Source: DATARH01 sp035309005 (GTDB lineage: Bacteria > Pseudomonadota > Alphaproteobacteria > ATCC43930 > CGMCC-115725). Taken from it: a stretch of DNA of 64,000 nt. The DNA lies in contig DATGFP010000051.1 in NCBI GenBank assembly GCA_035309005.1, positions 20,086-84,085 of the forward strand, written 5' to 3'. Position numbers and translations under genes: made by a program. Below the pieces are notes generated by a model. That model saw only the letters and a program-made list of their open reading frames with translations, did not search any database and was not told the origin of the DNA. The stretch's first letter is position 1. Each line of letters begins with the position of its first letter. Shown here in pieces: positions 31,174-39,892 of this stretch.

Positions 31174-31941
31174 TCAGTGCGGAATGCGCGACCAGATCTT
31201 GCGCTTGGCGGCGTAGAAGATGCCCACCGCAATGACCAGGAACAGGATCACCTTGAAGCCCATCTGGTGGCGCTCGTCGAGATCGGGTTCGGCCGCCCAA
31301 TTGAGGAACGTCGCGACGTCGTGGGCCATTTGCGGCACGCTCGCCGCGGTGCCGTCGGCGAACTTGACCTGGCTGGCGCTGAGCGGCGGCGGCATCTTGA
31401 TTTGATGCCCGGCGAAGTACTCGTTGTAATAGGTCCCCTCGGTCAGCTTGAACCCGGCGGGGGTCTTCGTGAAGCCGTTCAGGATGGCCCAGACGTAATC
31501 GGGCCCGCCCTCGCGCGCCAGCGTGATCAGCGACAGGTCGGGCGGCAGGGCGCCGTTATTGGCGGCGCGCGCCACCTCGTCATTGGGGAAGGGGCCGGGG
31601 ATCGGGTCGGACGGCCGCGCCGGGCGCTGAAACATCTGCCCCTGGTCGTTCGGCCCGTCGGTTACCTGGTACTGCCCGGCGATGCCCTTGACCTGGTCGG
31701 CGCTGTAGCCGATCTGCGTCAGATCGCGAAAATAGAGGTGCTTCGCCTGGTGGCAGGCGGAGCAGACCTCCTTGTAGACTTGAAAGCCGCGCTGCAGCGC
31801 AGCCGGGTCATAGGTGCCGAAGACGCCGTCGAACGACCACGCCTGATGCGGCAGCGGCGGCGCCTCCTGGGCCCGTGCCGGCGCGGCGGCGGCGGCAACG
31901 ACGAGCACCGCGGCGAACGCGGCAAAAGCTGCTTTCGGCAT
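31174..31941 (-). CDS. petC: Cytochrome c1 of the bc1 complex
   Basis: The 255-residue protein has a signal peptide (PARAQE), the heme site VCSACHQAKHL, PNDEVARAANNGALPPDLSLI, the methionine ligand region HQIKMPPPLS, and one C-terminal membrane anchor (VILFLVIAVGIFYAAKRKIWS). It passes electrons from the Rieske protein to periplasmic carriers, here possibly cytochrome c or HiPIP. It is the last gene of petABC, one base after petB. The start at 31941 is the ATG before the signal peptide. Confidence 0.95.
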   Translation of the reverse strand: MPKAAFAAFAAVLVVAAAAAPARAQEAPPLPHQAWSFDGVFGTYDPAALQRGFQVYKEVCSACHQAKHLYFRDLTQIGYSADQVKGIAGQYQVTDGPNDQGQMFQRPARPSDPIPGPFPNDEVARAANNGALPPDLSLITLAREGGPDYVWAILNGFTKTPAGFKLTEGTYYNEYFAGHQIKMPPPLSASQVKFADGTAASVPQMAHDVATFLNWAAEPDLDERHQMGFKVILFLVIAVGIFYAAKRKIWSRIPH

Positions 31942-31942
31942 G

Positions 31943-33259
31943 TCAGTGCCCTTCCGTCGGCGTCGCGGCAGCAAAGGCCGACGGATTGCCTTCAAGCACC
32001 GCGGCGGCAATGCTGATCGGCAACGGCCGCGGCCGCTCCCACTTGCCGAGGACCGGCATCAGGATCAGGAAATGGAAATAGTAGTAGAACGTCGCGACCT
32101 GGCCGAGCGCGACGACCCAGCCCTCGGGCGGCTGGCTGCCGACATAGCCGAGCGCGATCACGTCGATCGGCAACAAAAAGGATACGACGCGGTAGACCGG
32201 CCGAAAGCGCGCGCTGCGCACCGGCGACGTATCGAGCCACGGCACCAGAAACAGGATGAAAATAGACCCCATCGACGCGATCACGCCGAGCAGCTTGCTG
32301 GGAATCCCGAGGAAATTGAACGTGATCGAGCGCAAAATCGCATAGAACGGCAAGAGATACCATTCCGGCACGATATGGGTCGGCGTCACCATCGGGTTGG
32401 CGGGGATCGAGTTGTCCGGGCTGACGAACGCGTTTGGCAGGTAGAACACGAAGATCGCGAAGAACAGCAGAAACACCGACAGCCCGAACATGTCCTTGAT
32501 CGTGTAGTAGGGATGGAACGGGATCGTGTCCTGCGGGCCGCGCTTGTCGATGCCGAGCGGATTGTTGGAGCCGTGCTGGTGCAGCGCGATGAGGTGCAGC
32601 CCGACCACCGCGACGATGATGAACGGCAGCAGGTAATGCAGCGAGAAGAAGCGGTTGAGGGTCGGGTTGCCGACCGTGAAGCCGCCCCACAGCAAGGTGA
32701 CGATGCTCTGCCCGACGACCGGGATCGCCGAGAACAGGTTGGTGATGACGGTCGCGGCCCAATAACTCATCTGCCCCCACGGCAAGACGTAGCCCATGAA
32801 CGCGGTCGCGATCATCAGCAACAGAATGACGACGCCGATCATCCACAGCAATTCGCGCGGGTATTTGTATGACCCGTAATAAAGCCCGCGAAACAGGTGG
32901 ATGTAGACGATCAGGAAGAACATCGATGCGCCGTTCATATGGATGTAGCGGATCAGCCATCCATAATTGACGTCGCGCATGATGCGCTGCACCGAATCGA
33001 AGGCTAAATCGGCGCTCGGCGTATAATGCATCGCCAGCACGACGCCGGTCACGATCATGATGACGAGGACGATCCCGGCGAGCGAGCCGAAATTCCACCA
33101 GTAATTGAGGTTGCGCGGGGTCGGGTAGTCGATCAACTCGTGTTCGAGGACCGAGACGAAGGGCAGGCGATAGTCGATCCAGCGGATCAGCCGGCTGTGT
33201 CCGGCGGCCGGATCGTTGGCAGGCGAACCGGCGGGGGCGCCGTGTGAGGTTGCGGCCAT
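31943..33259 (-). CDS. petB: Cytochrome b of the bc1 complex
   Basis: The 438-residue membrane protein has the histidine pairs of both hemes (for example GWLIRYIHMNGASMFF and HYLLPFIIVAVVGLHLIALHQHG), GYVLPWGQMSYWAA, the Qo-site PEWY, and about eight transmembrane helices. It oxidises quinol at the outer side and reduces quinone at the inner side. The N-terminal MAATSHGAPAG stretch is dispensable-looking. The gene is between petA and petC in the standard order. Confidence 0.97.
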   Translation of the reverse strand: MAATSHGAPAGSPANDPAAGHSRLIRWIDYRLPFVSVLEHELIDYPTPRNLNYWWNFGSLAGIVLVIMIVTGVVLAMHYTPSADLAFDSVQRIMRDVNYGWLIRYIHMNGASMFFLIVYIHLFRGLYYGSYKYPRELLWMIGVVILLLMIATAFMGYVLPWGQMSYWAATVITNLFSAIPVVGQSIVTLLWGGFTVGNPTLNRFFSLHYLLPFIIVAVVGLHLIALHQHGSNNPLGIDKRGPQDTIPFHPYYTIKDMFGLSVFLLFFAIFVFYLPNAFVSPDNSIPANPMVTPTHIVPEWYLLPFYAILRSITFNFLGIPSKLLGVIASMGSIFILFLVPWLDTSPVRSARFRPVYRVVSFLLPIDVIALGYVGSQPPEGWVVALGQVATFYYYFHFLILMPVLGKWERPRPLPISIAAAVLEGNPSAFAAATPTEGH

Positions 33260-33267
33260 GGCGCTTC

Positions 33268-33822
33268 CTAACCGATCTTGATGGCGGTCGCAGCGGTGAA
33301 TTTGTACGGCGGCACGGCCAGGTTGAGCGGCGCCGGGCCTTGGCGGATGCGCGCCGAGGTATCGTAGATCGAGCCGTGGCACGGGCAGAACCAGCCGCCG
33401 TAAGGGCCGCGCGGGTCCCCTTGCTTGTTGCCGAGCGGGATGCAGCCGAGGTGCGTGCAGACCCCGACCACGACCAGCCATTCCGGCTTCTGGACGCGCG
33501 CGGAATCGGGTTGCGGGTCGCGCAGCGTCGCGACGTCGACATCCTGCGCTGCCTTGATCTCCGCGGCGGTGCGATGGTCGATGAAGACCGGCTTGCCGCG
33601 CCAGGCGACGGTCAGGCGCTGGCCGACCTGCACCGGCGCCAGATCCACCTCGGTGGTCGACAGCGCCAGCGTGTCGGCCGCCGGGTTCAGGCTGTCGACC
33701 AGCGGCCAGATCGTGACCGCCGCGCCAATCGCGCCGAGCGCGCCGGCGCTGAGGATCAGAAAATCGCGCCGCGTGCCGCCGTCATGGCCGCCAGTAACCT
33801 GCGATTGCGCCATATCGGCCAT
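33268..33822 (-). CDS. petA: Rieske iron-sulfur protein of the bc1 complex
   Basis: The 184-residue protein has an N-terminal Tat-type signal anchor (TRRDFLILSAGALGAIGAA) and the two Rieske boxes, CTHLGCIPLG and CPCHGSIYD, which bind the [2Fe-2S] cluster by two cysteines and two histidines. It carries electrons from ubiquinol to cytochrome c1. First gene of petABC; divergent from trmL. Confidence 0.97.
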   Translation of the reverse strand: MADMAQSQVTGGHDGGTRRDFLILSAGALGAIGAAVTIWPLVDSLNPAADTLALSTTEVDLAPVQVGQRLTVAWRGKPVFIDHRTAAEIKAAQDVDVATLRDPQPDSARVQKPEWLVVVGVCTHLGCIPLGNKQGDPRGPYGGWFCPCHGSIYDTSARIRQGPAPLNLAVPPYKFTAATAIKIG

Positions 33823-33953
33823 TCATCAACCTCTTTCATTCGCGCGAGGCGCCCGGCCACGGCCGCCGACGGCAAGCTATACGCTTGAATAAGCCGAACT
33901 ATGCGACAGACTGCCGCATAAAATGGCGGCCGGATCGACCGCATGAGCGTTCC

Positions 33954-33959
33954 TATAAT
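33954..33959 (+). promoter_or_regulatory. Putative -10 box for trmL
   Basis: A perfect TATAAT lies 41 bases before the trmL start codon. A matching -35 element is not clear (the nearest, TCGACC, is too close), so the promoter call rests mainly on the -10 box. Confidence 0.35.
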
Positions 33960-34000
33960 GCCATCGGCATGCTGCGCAAGCCCCGCAAGGAACCAAGATT

Positions 34001-34471
34001 TTGCGCCTTGCCCTGTTCGAACCCGATATCCCGCAGAATACCGGCGCATTGCTGCGCCTGGCCGCCTGTTTCGCCGTCCCGGTCGACCTGATCGAGCCGC
34101 TCGGCTTCGTGTTCGACGACCGGCGCCTTAAGCGCGCAGCGCTCGATTATGCCGCACGCGCCAGTGTCCGCCGCCACGCGTCGTGGAGCGCCTTTCTCGC
34201 CGATCGCGACCCGGCTTCGCGATTGGTTGTGCTGACGACGAGTGGCACGGTGGCGCTGCACCGTTTCCGCTTTGCCGCCGGCGACACGCTGCTCTTGGGG
34301 CGCGAGAGCGCTGGGGTGCCGGAGTTCGTGCATCGCGCCGCCGCCGCCCGCGTCGTCATCCCGCTGGCGGCCGGCGCCCGCTCGCTCAACGTTGCCGTCG
34401 CCGGCACGATCGCGCTCGCCGAGGCGCTGCGCCAGACCGGCGGCTTCCCGCAGCCCGCAGGACCGGCCTAA
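34001..34471 (+). CDS. trmL: tRNA (cytidine/uridine-34 2'-O)-methyltransferase TrmL
   Basis: The 156-residue SPOUT enzyme has LALFEPDIPQNTGALLRLAA, PLGFVFDDRRLKRAALDY, LLLGRESAGVPEFV and the knot segment VVIPLAAGARSLNVAVAGTIAL. It methylates the ribose of the wobble base in two tRNA-Leu species. It starts with TTG after an AAGGA ribosome site. Fittingly, a tRNA-Leu gene lies 75 bases downstream. Confidence 0.93.
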   Translation: MRLALFEPDIPQNTGALLRLAACFAVPVDLIEPLGFVFDDRRLKRAALDYAARASVRRHASWSAFLADRDPASRLVVLTTSGTVALHRFRFAAGDTLLLGRESAGVPEFVHRAAAARVVIPLAAGARSLNVAVAGTIALAEALRQTGGFPQPAGPA

Positions 34472-34546
34472 CCGGTTGACAAGGCGAGAGGGCCCGGCTT
34501 ATCTGCGGCCGACCGCATCGCCGGCGCAAGCCGGCCCAGTCCACGG

Positions 34547-34631
34547 GCGCCCGTGGCGGAATTGGCAGACGCGCACGGTTCAGGTCCGTGTTCCGAAAGG
34601 AGTGGTGGTTCGACTCCACTCGGGCGCACCA
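34547..34631 (+). tRNA. tRNA-Leu (anticodon CAG)
   Basis: The 85 bases fold as a class II tRNA. The acceptor stem is GCGCCCG/CGGGCGC, the D-arm TGGCGGAATTGGCAGACGC, and the anticodon stem CACGG/CCGTG with loop TTCAGGT (CAG at 34581-34583). A long variable arm and a T-arm with TTCGACT follow. Discriminator A and an encoded CCA end it. It reads the common leucine codon CTG. Confidence 0.97.
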
Positions 34632-34768
34632 TTTGCGGCATCACGGGCGGCGCATCAATTCGCCGTGAATTCAGCGACTAAATCGGTGAGGGCAGCGCCG
34701 CGGCAGCGTTACATTGCTGCGCGCGACCTCATCGCTGTCGTGCAAGAGGCTTGTCCAGGAGGCGATCC

Positions 34769-35209
34769 TTGCGCGATCTGACTACGTTGCGGCGCGACTG
34801 GGAGCCGCGCATGCTGGGCATCCTGCGAATCATGGTCGGGCTGCTGCTGCTGCAGCATGGCCTCAACAAGCTTTTCGGCTTTCCGTACACGGCCAATCAC
34901 CGCCCCTTCGCGCTGTTCACCCTGACGCCGGGGGCAGCGGGCCTCCTTGAGGCAACGCTCAGCCTGCTGATCGTTGTCGGGCTGTTCACCCGGCCGGCGG
35001 CATTCATCCTCGCGGGGGAGATGGCCTTCGCCTACTTCTTGGCGCATGCGCCAAGAAGCTTCTTCCCGCTGCAGAACGGCGGCGATTCGGCGGTGCTTTA
35101 TTGCTTCGTCTTCCTCTATCTTTTTGTCGCGGGGGGCGGGGCCTGGAGCCTCGACCGGCTGCGCAGCGCCGGCGCATCCACCGGCAGGCCGGCGCGGCGC
35201 GGCGCTTGA
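34769..35209 (+). CDS. DoxX-family membrane protein
   Basis: The 146-residue protein has four transmembrane helices and the DoxX pattern (GLLLLQHGLNKLFGFP, LLEATLSLLIVVGLFTRPAAFILAGEMAFAYFLAH, and a C-terminal LYLFVAGGGAWSLDRL). DoxX proteins are linked to quinone redox or stress, but their exact role is open. TTG at 34769 is chosen because AGGAGG lies seven bases upstream; ATG at 34811 is possible. Confidence 0.88.
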   Translation: MRDLTTLRRDWEPRMLGILRIMVGLLLLQHGLNKLFGFPYTANHRPFALFTLTPGAAGLLEATLSLLIVVGLFTRPAAFILAGEMAFAYFLAHAPRSFFPLQNGGDSAVLYCFVFLYLFVAGGGAWSLDRLRSAGASTGRPARRGA

Positions 35210-35389
35210 GGCCGGCGTCCGACGCCGGGGTTCCTCGCGCTGCAGCGCTCGCCGAATTGACGCGCCGCCCGGCGGGGTAGATATTGCCGCCGCTTGCAAA
35301 GGGGTTGGCCAGAGTTGTCTTGCGATGTCGAAGTTGCGGGTGCGGCAGCGCTCGGCGCGCCGCGGTGTGCCGTAACCGGGTGAGGCGGG

Positions 35390-36001
35390 ATGACCTATCA
35401 ACTGCATCGCGGCGACTTGCCGGACGGGATCGGGTTCGGCGGCGCGGTGGCGGTCGACACCGAGGCGATGGGGCTCAATCCGCATCGCGACCGGCTGTGC
35501 CTCGTGCAGCTCTCGGGCGGTGACGGCAACGCCCACCTTGTCCAGCTGGCGGCCGGCTGCTACAGCGCTCCCAACCTGAAGCGCCTCTTTGCCGACCCCA
35601 GCGTGCTCAAGCTCTTTCACTTCGCGCGCTTCGACATCGCGATCATCCGCCGCTATCTCGGCGTGATGCCGACGCCGCTCTACTGCACGAAGATCGCCTC
35701 GCGCCTCGCGCGCACCTTTACCGACCGGCACGGCCTGCGCGATCTGTGCAAGGATCTGCTCGGCGTCGATTTGAAAAAGGAGCAGCAGAGTTCGGATTGG
35801 GGCGCCGCCGCGCTGAGCGAAGAGCAGCTGCGCTATGCCGCCTCCGACGTTCTGCACCTGCACGCGCTGCGCGCGCGGCTCGACGACATGCTGGTGCGCG
35901 AAGGACGCGGCGAACTGGCCCAGCGCTGCTTCGAGTTTTTGCCGGCACGCGCCTTGCTTGATCTGGGAGGCTGGGCGGAGCAGGACATCTTCGCCCACTA
36001 G
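35390..36001 (+). CDS. Ribonuclease D-like 3'-5' exonuclease, NrnC type
   Basis: The 203-residue protein is a single DEDDy exonuclease domain: VAVDTEAMGLNPHRDRLCLVQLS (acidic pair), FHFARFDIAIIRRYLG, and YAASDVLHLHAL. It lacks the HRDC domains of E. coli RNase D and is the length of the alphaproteobacterial nanoRNase NrnC, which degrades short RNA. It precedes the kdsD-lpt-rpoN block, as often seen in alphaproteobacteria. Confidence 0.88.
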   Translation: MTYQLHRGDLPDGIGFGGAVAVDTEAMGLNPHRDRLCLVQLSGGDGNAHLVQLAAGCYSAPNLKRLFADPSVLKLFHFARFDIAIIRRYLGVMPTPLYCTKIASRLARTFTDRHGLRDLCKDLLGVDLKKEQQSSDWGAAALSEEQLRYAASDVLHLHALRARLDDMLVREGRGELAQRCFEFLPARALLDLGGWAEQDIFAH

Positions 36002-36002
36002 G

Positions 36003-36028
36003 TTGGCGCACTAGGTTGGCGCACTAGG
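36003..36028. repeat. Short tandem repeat after the exonuclease gene
   Basis: TTGGCGCACTAGG occurs twice head-to-tail, flanked by partial copies (CACTAGG before, CTCGCGCACTGG after). The first partial copy includes the stop codon of the exonuclease gene. It is a small slippage-type array with no evident function. Confidence 0.85.
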
Positions 36029-36094
36029 CTCGCGCACTGGGAGAGGGAGGCGCGGTGGGGCGCCGGAGCGGGAGACATCACGGGGGAAGCTATT

Positions 36095-37129
36095 TTGGGG
36101 AACGAAGCCGTCGCCGTCTCGCTTGACCGCGCCGTTGACCGCCCGACCAAGGCCAGTGCCGAGGCAGGCGGTCTTGGCCGCGATCTCGCGGTTGCCCGCC
36201 GGGTCATCCGGGCCGAGGTCGAGGGCCTCGAACAGCTCTCGCGAATGCTCGACGCGACGTTCGGCGCCGCCCTCGATTTGTGCGCGGCGGTGCGCGGCCG
36301 GGTGATCGTCACCGGTATGGGCAAAAGCGGGCACGTCGCGCGAAAGATCGCGGCGACGCTCGCTTCGACCGGCAGCCGGGCGCAGTTTGTCCACCCCGCC
36401 GAGGCGAGCCACGGCGACCTCGGGATGATCGGCGTCGACGATGCGATCCTCGCCCTGTCGAATTCGGGGGAAAGCGACGAGCTCGCCGCGATCATCGCCT
36501 ATTCGCGGCGATTCAAAATCCCGCTGATCGCGATCACCGGCGGCGGCGGCTCGGCGCTCGCCGAGGCGGCGGATGTCGTATTGCTGCTGCCGCGTGCCGC
36601 CGAGGCCTGTCCGATGGGCCTGGCGCCGACCACCTCGACGACGATCATGATGGCGCTCGGCGACGCGCTGGCGATAGCGCTGCTCGAGCGAAAGGGGTTT
36701 TCGTCGGCCGATTTCCGGCTGTTCCACCCCGGCGGCAAGCTCGGGCGGCGGCTGTTGCGGGTCGCCGACATCATGCATGCCGAGGATGCCGTGCCGCTGG
36801 TCGGTCCCGACGCGCCGATGTCGGAGGCTATCCTCGTGATGACCGCGAAAAGCTTCGGCTGCGTCGGGGTGCGCGGGGCCGACGGCCGGCTCGTCGGCGT
36901 CGTCACCGACGGCGATCTGCGCCGCCACATGGACGATGGGCTGCTTGGCCGCAGCGTCGCGGAGATCATGCACCGCGATCCGAAGACCATTACCGCGGCC
37001 CATCTCGCCGCCGAGGCGCTGGGTGTGATGAACCGGTTTGCGATCACCGCGCTCTTCGTCGTCGATGACGGCTTGCGGCCGACCGGCTTTCTGCACCTGC
37101 ACGATTGTCTGCGCGCCGGCGTCCTGTGA
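36095..37129 (+). CDS. kdsD: D-arabinose-5-phosphate isomerase (KdsD/KpsF)
   Basis: The 344-residue protein has an N-terminal SIS sugar-isomerase domain (VIVTGMGKSGHVARKIAATLASTGS, HPAEASHGDLGMI, LSNSGESDEL, APTTSTTIMMALGDALA). Two CBS domains follow (from about residue 215: VADIMHAEDAVPLV, and AEIMHRDPKTI). It turns ribulose-5-phosphate into arabinose-5-phosphate for Kdo in LPS. The TTG start at 36095 follows a GGGGGA site. It heads the lptCAB block. Confidence 0.95.
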   Translation: MGNEAVAVSLDRAVDRPTKASAEAGGLGRDLAVARRVIRAEVEGLEQLSRMLDATFGAALDLCAAVRGRVIVTGMGKSGHVARKIAATLASTGSRAQFVHPAEASHGDLGMIGVDDAILALSNSGESDELAAIIAYSRRFKIPLIAITGGGGSALAEAADVVLLLPRAAEACPMGLAPTTSTTIMMALGDALAIALLERKGFSSADFRLFHPGGKLGRRLLRVADIMHAEDAVPLVGPDAPMSEAILVMTAKSFGCVGVRGADGRLVGVVTDGDLRRHMDDGLLGRSVAEIMHRDPKTITAAHLAAEALGVMNRFAITALFVVDDGLRPTGFLHLHDCLRAGVL

Positions 37130-37136
37130 GCTTGCC

Positions 37137-38036
37137 ATGAGCGCGCCTGCGTCACCGGCCGAGCGGAGTTCCGCGACCCGGCTTGGGGCAATCCCGGGCC
37201 GCCGCGCGGCGTGGACGCCGGCCTCCCAGGCAGGCGACGGCCCGACCAATCCGCACAGCCGGCGGGTCGCGCTGCTGAAACGGGTGCTGCCGGCCACCGG
37301 GGTCGCCCTGCTGCTGCTGATCGCGATGTGGCCGGGCCTCGCGCCGCTGTGGGAGCGGATACGGATCGCGGTGCCGGCGATCGATCTGCGCGACGCCCGC
37401 GAGTTGCGGATGATCGACCCGCGCTATGCCGGCATCGACCGGCTGGGGCGGCCGTTTGTCGTGACCGCGGCGGTCGGGCGACAGGTGCCCGATCGGCAGG
37501 ATTTGATGTCCCTCGAGGCGCCGCGGGCGCAGATCAAGCTGCATAGCGGCGCCGAGCTGGTCGTTACGGCGCTGACCGGGGTCTACCAGTCGCAGACCCA
37601 GCTGCTCGATCTCTTCGGCAAGGTCGCGCTGGTGCACCAGAACGGCACCCGCTTCGTCACCGACGCCGCGCGGGTCGATGCGGCGCACAATACCGCGGAG
37701 GGCAACGACCCGGTCGAAGGGCACGGGCCCTCGGGCAATGTCAAGGCGCAAGGGTTTCGCATCCTCGACAACGCCGACATCATCCAATTCACCGGCCGAT
37801 CCGATCTGCTGCTGAAGGGCGCCGCGTCGGGCACGCAGAAGAGCACGCCCGAGCAATTGCCCGCCTCGGTTGCGACGATCGCGGCGCGGACCGCCGCCGC
37901 GGCGCGCCCGGCGCTGCTGGCGGCGGCGCCCCAGCCGGCGCGCCATGTGCCGGCGCATGCCGCGCGGCCGCAAGCCCAGCGGCCGCAAGCCAAGCGCACG
38001 GCGCGACACCCCGCGCGGGTCACCCGTAAGGATTAG
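37137..38036 (+). CDS. lptC: LPS export protein LptC, with extended C-terminus
   Basis: The 299-residue protein has one N-terminal membrane helix (GVALLLLIAMWPGLAPLW) and an OstA-like periplasmic domain (PRYAGIDRLGRPFVVTAAVGRQ, TDAARVDAAHNTAEGNDPVEGHGPSGNVKAQGF in parts). An Ala/Pro/His/Arg-rich tail of about 50 residues is longer than in enteric LptC. It passes LPS from the LptB2FG extractor to LptA. It is followed by lptA two bases later. Confidence 0.9.
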   Translation: MSAPASPAERSSATRLGAIPGRRAAWTPASQAGDGPTNPHSRRVALLKRVLPATGVALLLLIAMWPGLAPLWERIRIAVPAIDLRDARELRMIDPRYAGIDRLGRPFVVTAAVGRQVPDRQDLMSLEAPRAQIKLHSGAELVVTALTGVYQSQTQLLDLFGKVALVHQNGTRFVTDAARVDAAHNTAEGNDPVEGHGPSGNVKAQGFRILDNADIIQFTGRSDLLLKGAASGTQKSTPEQLPASVATIAARTAAAARPALLAAAPQPARHVPAHAARPQAQRPQAKRTARHPARVTRKD

Positions 38037-38038
38037 CG

Positions 38039-39055
38039 GTGTCGCCTCTCCGTGCAAGGTTTCGCGGGCTCACGATGGGCGCGACGGCGTGCTTGGCGCT
38101 CGGCTACTGGGGCGTCGCAGTGGCGCAGGTGCTGGCGCCCGGCAGCAGCAATGAGCCGGTGCAGATCCAAGCCGATTCGGGCGTCGAATGGCAGCAGAAC
38201 GCGCAGCTTTACATCGCCCGCGGCAACGCCGTCGCGACCCGCGGCGACAGCGAGGTTCATGCCGACACGTTGATCGCTCACTACCGCGAGGCGAAGGGCG
38301 GCAACACCAATACCGGCGGCAATACCGAGATCTACCGGGTCGAGGCCGAGGGACATGTCGTCATGAAGCGCGGCGCGCAGACGGTCGTCGGCGAGCACGC
38401 GATCTACGATATTGACAAGGCGATCGCCGTCGTCACCGGCAAGGGGCTCAAGATGACCACCTCGGCCGACGTGGTGACCGCGCGCGACAGCCTCGAATGG
38501 TATGACCAAAAGCAGATCGCGGTCGCCCGCGGCAACGCGGTCGCGATCCGCAACGGCAAGACCATCAAGGCGGATGTGCTGACCGCCTATATGGTCAAGA
38601 CGCCGGCCGGCCCGGGCAAGCCCGGCGCCGCGACGGCGCAGCCGCTCGCGGCGCGCGGCAAGCCCCCGGTCACCCCCGCGGCGGCGGCGGGAGCGGCTCC
38701 CCCGGCCGAGTCGAAGATCGACCGGGTGGACGCGCAAGGCCATGTCGTCGTAACCAACGAGCTCGAAACCGGCCACGGCGATTTCGGCGTCTACAACGCC
38801 AAAACCGGCATCGCTACGCTGATCGGCGATGTCGTCATCGAGCGCGGCAAGGATGTCATCCGGGGACAGCGTGCGGTCATGGATCTCAACAAGAACATCA
38901 GCCGGATGATGCCGGGCGGTGCGCCGGGTGTAGCGTCGAGCGCGGCGCATCAGCGGGTCCAGGGGTTGCTGGTGCGCGAGGAAAGCGGCCCTCGGCCGGC
39001 CGGCGCCGCCGCGGCGCCCGGCCGCAACCCGCCGGCGACCGGCAAAAAACCGTGA
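38039..39055 (+). CDS. lptA: LPS transport periplasmic protein LptA
   Basis: The 338-residue protein has a signal peptide (GVAVAQV). OstA repeats follow (PVQIQADSGVEWQQN, GNAVATRGDSEVHADTLIAHYRE, GEHAIYDIDKAIAVVTG) and recur after an Ala/Pro-rich insert of about 50 residues. LptA monomers stack into the bridge that carries LPS across the periplasm. It is longer than the usual 180-220 residues because of the insert. GTG start. Confidence 0.92.
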   Translation: MSPLRARFRGLTMGATACLALGYWGVAVAQVLAPGSSNEPVQIQADSGVEWQQNAQLYIARGNAVATRGDSEVHADTLIAHYREAKGGNTNTGGNTEIYRVEAEGHVVMKRGAQTVVGEHAIYDIDKAIAVVTGKGLKMTTSADVVTARDSLEWYDQKQIAVARGNAVAIRNGKTIKADVLTAYMVKTPAGPGKPGAATAQPLAARGKPPVTPAAAAGAAPPAESKIDRVDAQGHVVVTNELETGHGDFGVYNAKTGIATLIGDVVIERGKDVIRGQRAVMDLNKNISRMMPGGAPGVASSAAHQRVQGLLVREESGPRPAGAAAAPGRNPPATGKKP

Positions 39056-39870
39056 TGCGCGGCATCAACCGGCAGGCGCCGCCGAGCTATGCCGGGCCCA
39101 GCTGGCTCGGCCAAGGGGCGCCGCAGGGGCCGCGCCTTGTTGCCGACAATCAGGGGCTGGTCGGCCACGGGCTCGGCAAAAGCTTCAAGCGCCGCCCGGT
39201 GCTGCGCGGCGTCAGCCTGGCGGTGCAGCGTGGCGAGGTGGTCGGTCTGCTAGGTCCCAACGGCGCCGGCAAAACCACCTGCTTTTACATCATCACGGGC
39301 CTCATCACCGCCGATACCGGGACGGTCGACCTCGACGGCCTCGACATCACCGATCTGCCGATGTACCGGCGGGCGCGGCTCGGCATCGGCTACCTGCCGC
39401 AGGAGGCCTCGATCTTCCGCGGCCTGACCGTCGAGCAGAACATCCGGGCCATTCTCGAAGTCGCCGAGCCCGAACCGGCGGCCCGGGAAGCGATGCTCGA
39501 CGCGCTCTTGGCCGAGTTCTCGATCAGCCACCTGCGGCGCGCCTCGGCGATGGCGCTGTCCGGCGGCGAGCGGCGGCGCGTCGAGATCGCCCGCGCGCTG
39601 GCGACCGGACCCAATTTCATCCTGCTCGACGAGCCGCTCGCCGGCATCGACCCGATCGCGGTCAGCGACATCCGCGACCTCGTGGCGCACCTCAAGGATC
39701 GCGGCATCGGCGTCCTGATCACCGACCATAACGTGCGCGATACGTTGAAGATTGTCGACCGGGCATACATCCTGCATGAGGGACGGGTGCTGATGGAGGG
39801 CGCACCCGACGACATCGTCGCGGATTCCGAAGTCAGACGCGTTTACCTCGGCGAGAGATTCAGCCTATAA
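39055..39870 (+). CDS. lptB: LPS export ATPase LptB
   Basis: The 271-residue ABC ATPase has Walker A GPNGAGKTTCFYII, the LptB-type Q-loop YLPQEASIFRGLTV, signature LSGGERRRVEIARAL, Walker B FILLDEPLAGIDPIAV and H-loop ITDHNVRDTL. It powers LPS extraction from the inner membrane with LptFG (not in this window). The N-terminal 40 residues are an extra low-complexity extension. ATG overlaps the lptA stop by one base (TGATG); GTG at 39052 is possible. Confidence 0.97.
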   Translation: MRGINRQAPPSYAGPSWLGQGAPQGPRLVADNQGLVGHGLGKSFKRRPVLRGVSLAVQRGEVVGLLGPNGAGKTTCFYIITGLITADTGTVDLDGLDITDLPMYRRARLGIGYLPQEASIFRGLTVEQNIRAILEVAEPEPAAREAMLDALLAEFSISHLRRASAMALSGGERRRVEIARALATGPNFILLDEPLAGIDPIAVSDIRDLVAHLKDRGIGVLITDHNVRDTLKIVDRAYILHEGRVLMEGAPDDIVADSEVRRVYLGERFSL

Positions 39871-39892
39871 GCGGCTCCGAACGGAGCTTTTT

